Source of the DNA: an uncultured Eubacteriales bacterium
GTDB taxonomy: Bacteria; Bacillota_I; Bacilli_A; RF39; UBA660
Direction of reading: 5' to 3'
Length of the DNA stretch: 38,620 bases
NCBI GenBank assembly: GCA_900320505.1
Contig: ONSL01000005.1
Coordinates: forward strand, 1 to 38,620
Shown: positions 1 through 8,545 of the stretch, one piece after another
Layout: each line of letters opens with the position of its first letter
Numbering within the stretch: the stretch's first letter is position 1
Translations under genes and position numbers: made by a program
Notes under the pieces: model-generated
What the model was told of the DNA's origin: nothing
The model's input: the letters and a program-made list of their open reading frames with translations, nothing else
Databases searched by the model: none

Positions 1-52
1 ATGTATCCTTATCAGGATACATTCTAAATCTATATGCTTTATAAATTTTCAT
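1..52 (-). mobile_element. tnpB: IS200/IS605-family TnpB (OrfB), N-terminal fragment cut by the window edge
   Basis: An ATG at 52-50 on the minus strand opens a frame that stays open to the left edge and reads MKIYKAYRFRMYPDKDT. This is the typical start of TnpB/OrfB proteins of IS605-type elements (pattern K-Y-R-[FI]-R-[LIM]-Y-P). A purine-rich GGGTGGTGG lies just upstream. A TATAAT box at 86-91 (minus) could drive it. Only 17 codons are visible, so whether the gene is intact, and where the element's other end lies, cannot be judged. The 9-bp inverted repeat at 1-22 lies inside the coding sequence. TnpB proteins are RNA-guided nucleases that usually work with an omega RNA encoded at the 3' end, which here is outside the window. 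Confidence 0.8.
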
Positions 53-173
53 ATCAACCACCACCCTCTAAATTATGTATTAATTATTATACTAAAAAAG
101 GTTCATAAGCAAAAGGCTTTTTTAACATTTTGTTTAATTTATTTTTTTACAAAGTATGAATTTCCTATTATAT

Positions 174-197
174 AAAAAATTACATATTTCTATGTAA
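174..197 (-). terminator. Intrinsic terminator after the Bax-inhibitor-1 gene
   Basis: A 7-bp stem (arms 180-186 and 191-197, loop of 4) is followed on the minus strand by six T residues at 179-174. It lies five bases beyond the stop codon of the BI-1 family gene. Confidence 0.75.
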
Positions 198-201
198 TCT
201 T

Positions 202-846
202 TTAATTATTATTATTTCTTGCAAATAATTCTAATAAATTAATAAATAAATTAATAAAATCAAGATAAAGTTCAAATGCTCCATAAATAGGTGCAGCCTC
301 TTCATTTACCATAGATAATATACTAAGTCTTTTGACATCATAAACAGTATAACCTAAAAATATCATAATACTAACTATTGAAATAAAGATAGCAAGCAAG
401 CCTGATCCTAAAAATATATTTATTAAAGATACAATTATAATTGCAATTAAACCTACAAATAATATAGTTCCAATACTCGTTACATCTTTTTTTGTTGTAA
501 TACCAATAAATGCTAAAATACCAAATATACAAGCAGCAAGTAAGAAGACAATAATAATACTAGAAATACTAAATAAAGCAAATAAAGAAGCAAAAGTAAG
601 ACCAGTTAAAAAAGCATATAGTGTGTAACAGATAACCGCTTCCATCTTGCTCATCTTAGCAAGTCTAAATGAAAAGAAAAGTGCTAAAACAAATTGTAAA
701 ATCCAAATTAATATATAACTCTTACCAACTACAACATTATAAAGCATTGTACTATTTAAACTAACCCCAAACCCAGTAATAAATGTAATTAAAAGTCCAA
801 TTGCTAAATACATAAATGTCTTTGAATAAAGCTCATACTTATCCAT
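202..846 (-). CDS. Bax inhibitor-1 / YccA family membrane protein
   Basis: 214-residue polytopic membrane protein with about seven hydrophobic segments, the usual size and topology of the BI-1/YetJ (TMBIM) family. Members such as Bacillus YetJ are pH-sensitive calcium leak channels in the cytoplasmic membrane. The family hallmarks are at the C-terminal end: YDVKRL, then GAFELYLDFINLFINLLEL, which holds the acidic residue that pairs with the other conserved Asp. The start ATG is preceded by AGGAGGAATAAT. A TATAAT box at 872-877 and a weak TAGAAA -35 17 bp upstream give it a plausible promoter in the gap after pcrA. A terminator follows, so it is probably monocistronic. Family assignment is secure; the transported ion is inferred from relatives. 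Confidence 0.88.
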   Translation of the reverse strand: MDKYELYSKTFMYLAIGLLITFITGFGVSLNSTMLYNVVVGKSYILIWILQFVLALFFSFRLAKMSKMEAVICYTLYAFLTGLTFASLFALFSISSIIIVFLLAACIFGILAFIGITTKKDVTSIGTILFVGLIAIIIVSLINIFLGSGLLAIFISIVSIMIFLGYTVYDVKRLSILSMVNEEAAPIYGAFELYLDFINLFINLLELFARNNNN

Positions 847-900
847 ATTATTCCTCCTTTTTATACACAGTATTATATAATAATTAAAATAAAATTTCTA

Positions 901-2997
901 CTAATTTTCAACTTTAGATAACTTTTTGTGGTTCTTCATAAGTTTCTTAATACCATAAGGATGTTTAAAAGCAACTGTAACAAGAGTATTTGAAACTTCA
1001 ACCACTCTTCCAGCACCAAAAGTCTCATGATAAACTAAATCTCCAACTTTGTAATCAACGTCTTCTGTTCTATAAACATCACTTGCAGAAATCTTCTTTT
1101 CAGGAATCTTCATATCTTTAACATTAGTTTCAATTAAATCGCTATTAATTTCATTTATAAATCTACTAGGAGGATTAGAACTTTCATTTCCAAAAAGCAT
1201 TCTCTGTCTTGCATTAACTAGATAAAGATCCTTTTTCGCTCTAGTTATTGCAACATAACATAATCTTCTTTCCTCTTCAAGTTCAGAAGAAGACATCAAA
1301 CTATTCATATGAGGGAATATTCCTTCTTCAAGTCCAACGATAAATACATAAGAAAATTCAAGTCCTTTGACAGAATGAACAGTCATTAAACTAACTCTGT
1401 TATCATCATCACTATATTCTTCTTTATCACTTACAAGACTAATTTCAAATAAGAAATCATCAAGTGAAATAAGACCTTCTCTATCCTCAAAACTTTTAGT
1501 AATAGATTTAAATTCTTCTAGGTTCTCAAGTCTTATTTCAGAATCAAGTGACTTTTCACTTTCAAGTTCTGCCTTTATTCCAGTACTTTCTAAAATCTTA
1601 TCGATAAGTTCTGTTAAAGTAACATTTTCAGATACCTTTCTTAAATCTTCAATAGTCTGTTTAAATAAAAGTTCTTTGCCACTATCAATAGCATCATATA
1701 AAGAGATATTATTTCTTTCTGCCTTCTCCTCTAGATTTTCAATAGTCTTTAATCCAATACCTCTTTTAGGAGTATTAATAACTCTTAAAAGACTAACGTC
1801 ATCATCTGTATTATGAATAAGACGTAAATATGCAATTAAATCTTTGATTTCCTTTCTATTATAGAAATAAAAACTACCAACTACTCTATAAGGAATATTT
1901 TCTCTAAGCATCTCCTCTTCTAGTACTCTTGATTGAGCATTAGTTCTGTAAAGAATAGCAATATCTTTATAAGAAGCTCCATGCGCTGCAAATTCTTTTA
2001 TCTTACGAGAAACGTAATTAGCTTCATCCTTCTCATTAAAAGCTCTATAATATTTTATCTTTTCTCCCTTACCATTATTAGTCCAAAGCTTCTTATCTTT
2101 CTTTTCTTTATTATTCTTAATAACGTCATTTGCAGCATCAAGTATAGTTGAAGTAGAACGATAATTTTGTTCCAATAAAACAACTTTAGCATTTGGATAA
2201 TCCTTTTCAAAATTTAAAATATTTTTATAATTAGCACCTCTAAAAGAATAAATAGACTGAAAATCATCACCGACAACCATAATATTTTTATATTTATCTG
2301 CTAAAAGATGAGTAAGCTTATACTGTGCATCATTTGTATCCTGATACTCATCTATTAAAATATATTTATAACGTTCTTGATAGTTCTCAAGAATATCTTT
2401 ATGTTCCCTAAAAAGTTTTATAGGAAGAATTAAAAGATCGTCAAAATCAACACTATTATTCTTAAAAAGTTTATTTTGGTATTCTGTATAAACCTCTAAT
2501 GTAACCTTTTCAAAATCACCAGCAACATATCTTTCAAATTCCTGTGGAGTAACAAGAGCATTTTTAGCACTTGATATTTTATTTCTAATCGCTCTAGGAT
2601 TAAACTTTTTAGGATCATATCCTTTATCCTTAAGAATCTTTTTAACAACAGTTAAAGAATCATCTGAATCCATAATATCAAAATTTGACTTATATCCTAA
2701 AGCTGCAGAATTTTCTCTAATAATTTTTAGACCAAAACTATGAAAAGTAGATATCTGTATATTTTTTGCAGTAACACCAACCATATCATAAACTCTTGTT
2801 TCCATCTCTTTAGCAGCCTTATTAGTAAATGTAATTGCAAGAATATTGTAAGGACTAACATCTAAATTATTAATAAGATATGCAATCTTTGTTGTAAGAA
2901 CTTTGGTTTTACCAGAACCAGCTCCTGCTAAAACAAGTTCAGGTCCATTATTATATAAAACCGCTTCTTTTTGTTTATCATTTAATTCATCTAACAT
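901..2997 (-). CDS. pcrA: ATP-dependent DNA helicase PcrA/UvrD
   Basis: 698-residue superfamily 1A 3'-5' helicase used in DNA repair and to displace RecA or stalled RNA polymerase. All SF1 motifs are visible: the Q-motif region NDKQKEAV (6-13), Walker A AGAGSGKT (24-31), DEYQDTN (motif II), the LEQNYRST motif, and VAITRAKKDLYL (motif VI). The C-terminus carries YKVGDLVYHETFGAGRVVEV, the Tudor-like domain with which PcrA contacts RNA polymerase; this favours PcrA over Rep or RecB-type helicases. Length is close to the family norm (about 720-740). The start ATG follows GAGGTAG. A TATAAT at 3018-3023 is a likely -10. No partner ligase or gatB gene lies beside it, unlike in Bacillus. Confidence 0.95.
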   Translation of the reverse strand: MLDELNDKQKEAVLYNNGPELVLAGAGSGKTKVLTTKIAYLINNLDVSPYNILAITFTNKAAKEMETRVYDMVGVTAKNIQISTFHSFGLKIIRENSAALGYKSNFDIMDSDDSLTVVKKILKDKGYDPKKFNPRAIRNKISSAKNALVTPQEFERYVAGDFEKVTLEVYTEYQNKLFKNNSVDFDDLLILPIKLFREHKDILENYQERYKYILIDEYQDTNDAQYKLTHLLADKYKNIMVVGDDFQSIYSFRGANYKNILNFEKDYPNAKVVLLEQNYRSTSTILDAANDVIKNNKEKKDKKLWTNNGKGEKIKYYRAFNEKDEANYVSRKIKEFAAHGASYKDIAILYRTNAQSRVLEEEMLRENIPYRVVGSFYFYNRKEIKDLIAYLRLIHNTDDDVSLLRVINTPKRGIGLKTIENLEEKAERNNISLYDAIDSGKELLFKQTIEDLRKVSENVTLTELIDKILESTGIKAELESEKSLDSEIRLENLEEFKSITKSFEDREGLISLDDFLFEISLVSDKEEYSDDDNRVSLMTVHSVKGLEFSYVFIVGLEEGIFPHMNSLMSSSELEEERRLCYVAITRAKKDLYLVNARQRMLFGNESSNPPSRFINEINSDLIETNVKDMKIPEKKISASDVYRTEDVDYKVGDLVYHETFGAGRVVEVSNTLVTVAFKHPYGIKKLMKNHKKLSKVEN

Positions 2998-3053
2998 CTT
3001 AACTACCTCACCGTTTTATTATACAAAATAAAAGAAAAAAAAGAAACATATTT

Positions 3054-4205
3054 CTAATACATTTCTCTATATAAATTTATAATATCGTTAACTGATGCTT
3101 TTCTAACATTTCCAGGTGTACAAATATCATTATATGCTTTATTAGCAAGCATTTGAATATCTTCTTCCTTTACACCAACTTCTTTTAAATTCTTTGGAAT
3201 AGAAAGTTCTGAATCAAGTTTAAAAATAGCATTGCATACAGCATCAACTGCTTCACTATCAGTAATATCTTTCATATCAAGTCCCATTGCTCTTCCCATA
3301 TTTCTAAAAAGATTTGGACAAACCTTCCCATTATACCTCATAACATAAGGTAAAATAATTGCATTAGCAAGACCATGTGGAACATCATATACTGCACCAA
3401 GTGCATGTGCCATAGAATGGACTATTCCAAGACCAGAATTTGAAAAACCACATCCTGCAATATACTGACCAAGAGCAACATTATCTATTGCGTCTTTATC
3501 TTTATAATTAACCGCTTTATTTAAATTTTTATAAATAAGAGCCATTGCATTTAAATGATACATATCAGTAACTAAGAATGAATTTTTGTTTAAATATCCT
3601 TCCATTGCATGAGTAAGAGCATCCATTCCAGTTGATGCTGCAAAACTCTTAGGCATGCATTCCATAATATCACCATCAATTATAGAAACAATTGGAACTG
3701 AATGAGTATCAATACATACCATCTTCTTAACCCTATTAGGATCAGTAATTACATAATTCATTGTAACTTCAGCAGCAGTACCAGAAGTAGTTGGTATAGC
3801 AATGATAGGAACACCCATATTTTTTGTTTTAACAAGTCCATCAAGTGATACAACATCGATATGCTCAGGATTAGCACTAATAATACTAATTGCTTTAGAA
3901 GTATCGATAACAGATCCACCTCCAACCGCAACAATAACATCAGACATAGAAGAATCAAAAGCAACAACACCATCTTTTACATTTTGTACAGTAGGATTTG
4001 GCCTAACATCATCATAAATCTCATAAGGAAAATTATAATGATTTAAAATTTTAGTAATAGACGTAAGAATTCCACTTTTAGAAACACCATCATCTGTAAC
4101 AATAAAAACTTTGCTAAACTGCCTATCTTTAAGTTCAGTAATTAAATTGCCTCTAGATTCTCTACCAAAATACACAGTACCATTTAAAACAACTCTATTA
4201 ACCAT
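3054..4205 (-). CDS. fucO: Iron-containing alcohol dehydrogenase, lactaldehyde reductase (FucO) type
   Basis: 383 residues, group III iron-dependent alcohol dehydrogenase. FucO reduces lactaldehyde to 1,2-propanediol with NADH. The protein can be followed against E. coli FucO along its whole length. GGGS (95-98) is the NAD-binding turn. IPTTSGTAAEVTMNYVITD and TGMDALTHAMEGY carry Asp195 and His199. GIVHSMAHALGAVYDVPHG carries His263 and His277. These correspond to the four iron ligands of FucO. The end CTPGNVRKASVNDIINLYREMY is also FucO-like. No other fucose or rhamnose genes are nearby, so the physiological aldehyde is uncertain; a general role in redox balancing is possible. TATAAT at 4231-4236 with TAGAAA 17 bp upstream is a candidate promoter. 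Confidence 0.85.
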   Translation of the reverse strand: MVNRVVLNGTVYFGRESRGNLITELKDRQFSKVFIVTDDGVSKSGILTSITKILNHYNFPYEIYDDVRPNPTVQNVKDGVVAFDSSMSDVIVAVGGGSVIDTSKAISIISANPEHIDVVSLDGLVKTKNMGVPIIAIPTTSGTAAEVTMNYVITDPNRVKKMVCIDTHSVPIVSIIDGDIMECMPKSFAASTGMDALTHAMEGYLNKNSFLVTDMYHLNAMALIYKNLNKAVNYKDKDAIDNVALGQYIAGCGFSNSGLGIVHSMAHALGAVYDVPHGLANAIILPYVMRYNGKVCPNLFRNMGRAMGLDMKDITDSEAVDAVCNAIFKLDSELSIPKNLKEVGVKEEDIQMLANKAYNDICTPGNVRKASVNDIINLYREMY

Positions 4206-4268
4206 ATTACCATCCCTTTATTCTAGGAAAATTATATCAAAAATAAAAAGATATTTCTACCTTTTTAT

Positions 4269-5060
4269 TTAAAACTCTTCCTTTAGATTACTAATAACAT
4301 TTTGTGAAAGTCCAGTTATATCTTCAATAATTTTAGATGCAATCCCTCTTTTTAGCATCTTTTCAGCAATTATGTAAACTTCATTATAAATTCTATCATT
4401 ATATATCATATCTAAAAACTTATAATTAGTCATTCTATACTGAAACCTAGAATCATGATTCATAAGCATAAGTAAATTTTTATACTTAAAAATAAGATAG
4501 TCATCATATTCTAAAAGATAATTAAGCCTTTCTTCATCAGCACCAAGCATTGCAAGATGTCTATACTTAAAAAGTATACTAGTTTCTTCATAAAGCTTTG
4601 AAAGATTATTCATATAAACAGAATAAATAGTTGGAGAAAAACAAGGACTAATACTATTATTAATTTTAAATGTAGATTCACCTATAATACTATTATCTTC
4701 TAGATCATTATTTAAGTCAAAATTAATTTGAATAATATTTGAATTATTAATAGTATTTAACTTATTATATCCAATATAAGTTTTAGAAAGACAAAAGAAA
4801 TTTTTCTTTAAATAAGAAACATCAGATGAATCATCTATATTAAAATCAATTATAAGATTCTTCTTATTTGTATTATCTCTAGCATATACAAGTTTCTTTC
4901 TAATACCATCAGATTTAAATAAAAAATCATTTTCTTTAACATCATTAACAACAATATCATTACCCATTATTTCAGAAAGAATTGCTGATAAAATATCACT
5001 ATTAGTATCATCAAGTAAAATTTCATTTAATACATCTTCATTATCTAAATTATGAAACAT
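4269..5060 (-). CDS. Degenerate Rpn / PD-(D/E)XK nuclease-family protein
   Basis: About 263 residues. The start is taken as the ATG at 5060, seven bases after AGGAGGTGG; the in-frame GTG further upstream is part of that ribosome-binding site. The N-terminus (HNLDNEDVLNEILLD, then LSEIMG) and the C-terminus (AEKMLKRGIASKIIEDITGL, a LysR-like tail) match the layout of Rpn/transposase-like PD-(D/E)XK proteins. The catalytic core seems decayed: where relatives have D...NIEMQ this protein reads NLIIDFNID, so Glu is replaced by Asp and Gln by Asn. Active Rpn proteins are recombination-promoting nucleases. This copy may be inactive or repurposed. It lies directly after ssb with a 30-base gap, suggesting cotranscription. 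Confidence 0.5.
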   Translation of the reverse strand: MFHNLDNEDVLNEILLDDTNSDILSAILSEIMGNDIVVNDVKENDFLFKSDGIRKKLVYARDNTNKKNLIIDFNIDDSSDVSYLKKNFFCLSKTYIGYNKLNTINNSNIIQINFDLNNDLEDNSIIGESTFKINNSISPCFSPTIYSVYMNNLSKLYEETSILFKYRHLAMLGADEERLNYLLEYDDYLIFKYKNLLMLMNHDSRFQYRMTNYKFLDMIYNDRIYNEVYIIAEKMLKRGIASKIIEDITGLSQNVISNLKEEF

Positions 5061-5090
5061 TTTAACCACCTCCTTTAAAAATTTAGATAT

Positions 5091-5426
5091 TTAATTAGCC
5101 TCTTTCTCATGGCCAGATAAGAAAGTAACTTTTTCTGCAATTACTTGAAGAACTTTACGTTTCTTATCATCTTGTAAATTAACATCTTTTGTTTGAAGTC
5201 TTCCCTTAATTCCAACGATATCGCCTTTTTTGCAATAATTAGATGTATTAATTGCAACCAAATTCCATAATGTACAATCTATAAAATCAGTTTCTATAAC
5301 ACCATCTTTATTCTTAAAAGGTCTTGGAATAGCAAGAGTACAAGTTGCAATATCTTTACCAGATTCACTCTTATTAACTTCGATATCTCTTACAAGTCTA
5401 CCAACAAGAATAACTTGATTTAGCAT
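5091..5426 (-). CDS. ssb: Single-stranded DNA-binding protein, short form without acidic tail
   Basis: 111 residues with a complete OB-fold SSB domain (MLNQVILVGRLVRDIEV at the start, then TDFIDCTLWN and GRLQTKD). It stops at SGHEKEAN, so the Gly/Gln-rich linker and the acidic DDDIPF-type tip that recruits repair partners are missing. That resembles Bacillus SsbB (113 residues, competence) rather than the essential SsbA. It binds ssDNA during replication, repair or DNA uptake. A second, full-length SSB may exist elsewhere on the chromosome. The start ATG follows GGAGGG. A strong promoter and a phased repeat array lie upstream. Confidence 0.9.
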   Translation of the reverse strand: MLNQVILVGRLVRDIEVNKSESGKDIATCTLAIPRPFKNKDGVIETDFIDCTLWNLVAINTSNYCKKGDIVGIKGRLQTKDVNLQDDKKRKVLQVIAEKVTFLSGHEKEAN

Positions 5427-5449
5427 AGTATCCCTCCTTTCGGGGATGT

Positions 5450-5478
5450 ACTTTACTATAAAAGATAATTGCAGTCAA
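5450..5478 (-). promoter_or_regulatory. Promoter of ssb
   Basis: On the minus strand TTGACT (5478-5473) and TAAAGT (5455-5450) are separated by exactly 17 bp, 24 bp upstream of the ssb ATG. The phased AAAATTGCA array begins 10 bp upstream of the -35 box. Confidence 0.7.
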
Positions 5479-5488
5479 AAAGGCAAAA

Positions 5489-5581
5489 TGCAATTTTCCC
5501 GTGCAGAAATGCAATTTTCTCTAGCAGTTTTGCAATTTTCACACAAAAAAAAGCACTTTTCACAGTACTTTTTGCAATTTT
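5489..5581. repeat. Five 21-bp-phased copies of TGCAATTTT upstream of ssb
   Basis: Exact copies of TGCAATTTT (AAAATTGCA on the ssb strand) start at 5489, 5510, 5531 and 5573. A degenerate copy, AGCACTTTT, sits at 5552. The register is an unbroken 21 bp, two helical turns, so all sites lie on the same face of the DNA. The rest of each unit is less conserved, though units 1 and 2 share a CAG at the same place. The array fills the gap between the sufB stop (5589) and the ssb promoter. It looks like a multi-site operator or a phased A/T-tract bend, not coding DNA. Confidence 0.8.
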
Positions 5582-5588
5582 AATAGTT

Positions 5589-6902
5589 TTATAAATTTCT
5601 TTTAATTAATTGATTTAATTCAACTGCATATTCCATAGGAAGTTCCTTTCTAAATTCATCTAGAAAGCCTAAAACAATAAGCTCTGTTGCTTTTTCTTCA
5701 GTTATTCCACGTGATTCCATATAGAAAAGTGCTTCATCACTAATTTTTGATACAGTAGCTTCATGCTCAAGATTACTAGAAGTGTTATTTGAAATATTAA
5801 CAGGTATAGTATCGCTTTTGGAAATATTATCAAGAATTAAAGTATCACATTTAACCATAGCATCAGAGTTTTCTGCATCCTTATCTATAAATACTTTACC
5901 TCTATAACTTGCATTTCCACCACCTCTTGAAATACTCTTAGAAATTATCTTACTAGAAGTATTTTTTCCAAGATGGAACATTCTTGCACCACTATCCTGC
6001 TCTTGATCATGAGATGCAACAGAAATAGTAATACATGTGCCTTTACTATTATCACCTTTTAAAATACAGCAAGGATACTTCATAGTAACTTTAGAGCCAA
6101 TATTTCCATCAATCCACTCCATAGTGCCATATGAAGAAACATACGCTCTTTTAGTAACTAAATTATAAACATTAGTTGCCCAGTTCTGTATAGTTGAGTA
6201 TCTGCATTTTGCATGTTTTCCAACATAGATCTCAACAACAGCAGCATGAAGCGATGAATCACTATAAGTAGGTGCAGTACATCCCTCTATATAATGAAGA
6301 TCAGAATAATCATCAACGATAATTAAAGTTCTTTCAAACTGTCCCATATTACGACTATTTATTCTAAAATAGCTTTCAAGTGGTCTTTCAAGTTTAGTAT
6401 GAGGAGGAACATAAATAAAACTTCCTCCAGAAAATACCGCTCCATTAAGTGCAGCAAACTTATTTTCATTATTAGAAACAATCTTACCAAAATATTTCTT
6501 AACAAGATCCGGATAATCTCTCATAGCATTTTCAATAGATGTAAAAATAACATGCTTATCTTCTATTTCCTTAAGCATATTGTGATATATTACTTCACTT
6601 TCATATTGAACACCCATACCACCCATATGCTTTTCGCTTTCAAGGACACCAACAGAATCAAGTTCATTTACAATTGGTTTTAAAACATTATTCCAATCAC
6701 TTTCTATCTTCTTATCGATATTATCATTCTTATAATATATTATTTTAGAAAAATCTAAATCAATTTTAGGTCCAAATGAAGGCATAGGAAGATTTTCAAA
6801 ATTCTTGAAACTATCAAGTCTATAATTTTTGAAAAAATCATCTTCTTTTTTTACTTTAGAAATCTTTAAAATATTTTCTTTGCTTAACCCAACAACTTCC
6901 AT
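5589..6902 (-). CDS. sufB: Fe-S cluster scaffold subunit SufB
   Basis: 437 residues, slightly shorter than the usual 465. SufB is the scaffold subunit of the SufBCD complex on which [4Fe-4S] clusters are built. The conserved middle is easy to see: FSGGSFIYVPPHTKLERPLE, YIEGCTAP, LHAAVVEIYVG, and W-x-NVYNLVTKRA. The C-terminus, EHEATVSKISDEALFYMESRGI and the following helix, is the SufC-binding end typical of SufB. The cysteine in EGCTAP matches a residue needed for cluster assembly. It is the last gene of sufC-D-S-U-B; its ATG shares a base with the sufU stop region (6902), consistent with translational coupling. Confidence 0.95.
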   Translation of the reverse strand: MEVVGLSKENILKISKVKKEDDFFKNYRLDSFKNFENLPMPSFGPKIDLDFSKIIYYKNDNIDKKIESDWNNVLKPIVNELDSVGVLESEKHMGGMGVQYESEVIYHNMLKEIEDKHVIFTSIENAMRDYPDLVKKYFGKIVSNNENKFAALNGAVFSGGSFIYVPPHTKLERPLESYFRINSRNMGQFERTLIIVDDYSDLHYIEGCTAPTYSDSSLHAAVVEIYVGKHAKCRYSTIQNWATNVYNLVTKRAYVSSYGTMEWIDGNIGSKVTMKYPCCILKGDNSKGTCITISVASHDQEQDSGARMFHLGKNTSSKIISKSISRGGGNASYRGKVFIDKDAENSDAMVKCDTLILDNISKSDTIPVNISNNTSSNLEHEATVSKISDEALFYMESRGITEEKATELIVLGFLDEFRKELPMEYAVELNQLIKRNL

Positions 6903-7342
6903 TATGCTTCATCCAATCTATTTAACATTTTACATATTGCATTATAAGGAAGAAGAGCACAAGTTATTCTATTAGGTTGTTTACTTATATCTTTATAAAC
7001 ATAAAGTTCTCCAAGAAGATCTTTATCATATTCTTTTTCATCAATCATATTCTTATAATTTTGAAGAATCTTCCTAGCATCATTTACACTCTTACCAATA
7101 AGAGATCTTATAATAATAGAAGTTGCAGATGTAGATATTGCACATGCTTCTCCATCAAATCTAATATCAACAATCTTGTCGTTTTCAACCTTCAATTGTA
7201 TATCAATATTATCTATACAAGATTCATTATTAGTATTTTCCTTTATATAAGATGCATCATCTTTTAATCCTCTATGCATAGGATTTTGATAATTATCTAG
7301 TATAATTTCTCTTTGCATTTCTTTATCATCTAATACGTCCAT
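6902..7342 (-). CDS. sufU: Fe-S assembly sulfur-transfer protein SufU
   Basis: 146 residues, the usual size. SufU is a zinc protein that takes the persulfide sulfur from SufS and passes it on to SufBCD in Gram-positive bacteria. Three cysteine positions of the zinc site are visible: NNESCID near residue 42, DGEACAIS in the middle, and ITCALLP near the C-terminus. The Asp two residues after the first Cys is also present. The N-terminus (YQNPMHRGLKDD) matches the family pattern NPRNRG. It lies between sufS and sufB in the operon, 9 bases after sufS, with a GGAGGATAAA ribosome-binding site. Confidence 0.93.
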   Translation of the reverse strand: MDVLDDKEMQREIILDNYQNPMHRGLKDDASYIKENTNNESCIDNIDIQLKVENDKIVDIRFDGEACAISTSATSIIIRSLIGKSVNDARKILQNYKNMIDEKEYDKDLLGELYVYKDISKQPNRITCALLPYNAICKMLNRLDEA

Positions 7343-7351
7343 TTTATCCTC

Positions 7352-8545
7352 CTACAAAATAACTTTAAATATATCCTTACTATTTTTTAAAGCTTCAATA
7401 AGCTTATCACAATCTTCCTTATTATTATACATATGCATACTTACTCTAACAGTATTCTTTATTTTTATTTCATCCTTAAGCATTTTAGTACAATGATTAC
7501 CAGCTCTAACACAAATATTAAAATGACTTAAATAAATTGCAGCATCTTGACTGAATACACCTGATACATTAAAAACAAGTGTACCACTATTTAAATCTTC
7601 ATTATACAAAATAATATTATCTAAACCTTTAATATTATCAACTAAATACTTCTTTAACTCCATTTCATGTTTATGTATATTATTAACACCAATCCTCATT
7701 AAATATTTGCAAGCTTCTCCCAACCCGATAGCTTCCGCAATTGGAGGAGTTCCAGCCTCTAATCTAGTTGGAATACTCTTTAAATCATATGAACCATCCT
7801 CTTCAAAGAACTGATTCATACCACCACCATACATGATAGGTTTTAAATCGTTTAAAAGATCATACTTACCATATAAAACACCAATACCAGTAGGTCCAAG
7901 CATCTTATGACCAGAAAATGCTAGAAAATCAGCATCTAAATCTTGTACATCAACAGGAATATGTGAAACAGCTTGACTTGCATCAACAATAACATAAATA
8001 CCTTTAGAATGACATATTTCGCATATCTTCTTAACATCACGTACATCACCAATTACATTAGTAATATAAGAAAGAGCAACTACTTTAGTTTTTGGAGTTA
8101 TGTTATTAACAATACTGTCACAAGAAAGTTCGTAATTCTTATCAAGTGAAGCAAACTTAACCTTTATTCCAATTTCTTTTTGAAGTACCAAATATGGAAG
8201 AACAAGTGATGCATGCTCACCCTTATTAAGAAGTACCTCATCCCCTTCCTTTAATTTATTTTTAACAAAACCAAAAGCTATCATATTAAGAGCCATAGTA
8301 CTTCCACTAGTAAATACTATCTCCTTTTCTGATTTAGCATTTAAAAAATCCTTAACAATTACTCTAGCACCATCATATTCTTTATTTGTTCTATTAGCAA
8401 AAGAATAATCACCTCTATGTATATTAGAAGAATACTTGCTATAATACTCATTCATTTTATCAATAACACATTCAGGTTTCAAAGAAGTTGCAGCATTATC
8501 AAAATAAACAACATCCTTAAGTGCAGGAAAATCATCTCTATTCAA
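7352..8545 (-). CDS. sufS: Cysteine desulfurase SufS
   Basis: About 398 residues, a PLP-dependent group II cysteine desulfurase that releases sulfur from cysteine as an enzyme persulfide. Family features: YFDNAATSLKP at the start, FTSGSTMALNM, DASQAVSHIPVDV, the PLP-lysine motif FSGHKMLGPTGIGVLYGK, and the active-site cysteine in VRAGNHCTKM. A GTG at 8554 is also possible, but it lies inside the AAGGTGA that looks like the ribosome-binding site, so the TTG at 8545 (six bases after AGGTG) is preferred. The gene overlaps the end of sufD, suggesting coupled translation. Confidence 0.93.
   Translation of the reverse strand: MNRDDFPALKDVVYFDNAATSLKPECVIDKMNEYYSKYSSNIHRGDYSFANRTNKEYDGARVIVKDFLNAKSEKEIVFTSGSTMALNMIAFGFVKNKLKEGDEVLLNKGEHASLVLPYLVLQKEIGIKVKFASLDKNYELSCDSIVNNITPKTKVVALSYITNVIGDVRDVKKICEICHSKGIYVIVDASQAVSHIPVDVQDLDADFLAFSGHKMLGPTGIGVLYGKYDLLNDLKPIMYGGGMNQFFEEDGSYDLKSIPTRLEAGTPPIAEAIGLGEACKYLMRIGVNNIHKHEMELKKYLVDNIKGLDNIILYNEDLNSGTLVFNVSGVFSQDAAIYLSHFNICVRAGNHCTKMLKDEIKIKNTVRVSMHMYNNKEDCDKLIEALKNSKDIFKVIL

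Noticed and set aside
1-22. Perfect 9-bp inverted repeat ATGTATCCT/AGGATACAT at the left edge
   Set aside because: It lies within the TnpB coding frame; no T run follows on the plus strand, so it is not a terminator for the visible sequence.
3758-4046. Open frames on both strands inside fucO
   Set aside because: They lack ribosome-binding sites and lie within a gene whose protein matches FucO along its whole length.
5489-5581. Phased repeats as a CRISPR array
   Set aside because: The units are only 9 conserved bases in 21, without spacers of CRISPR length or cas genes.
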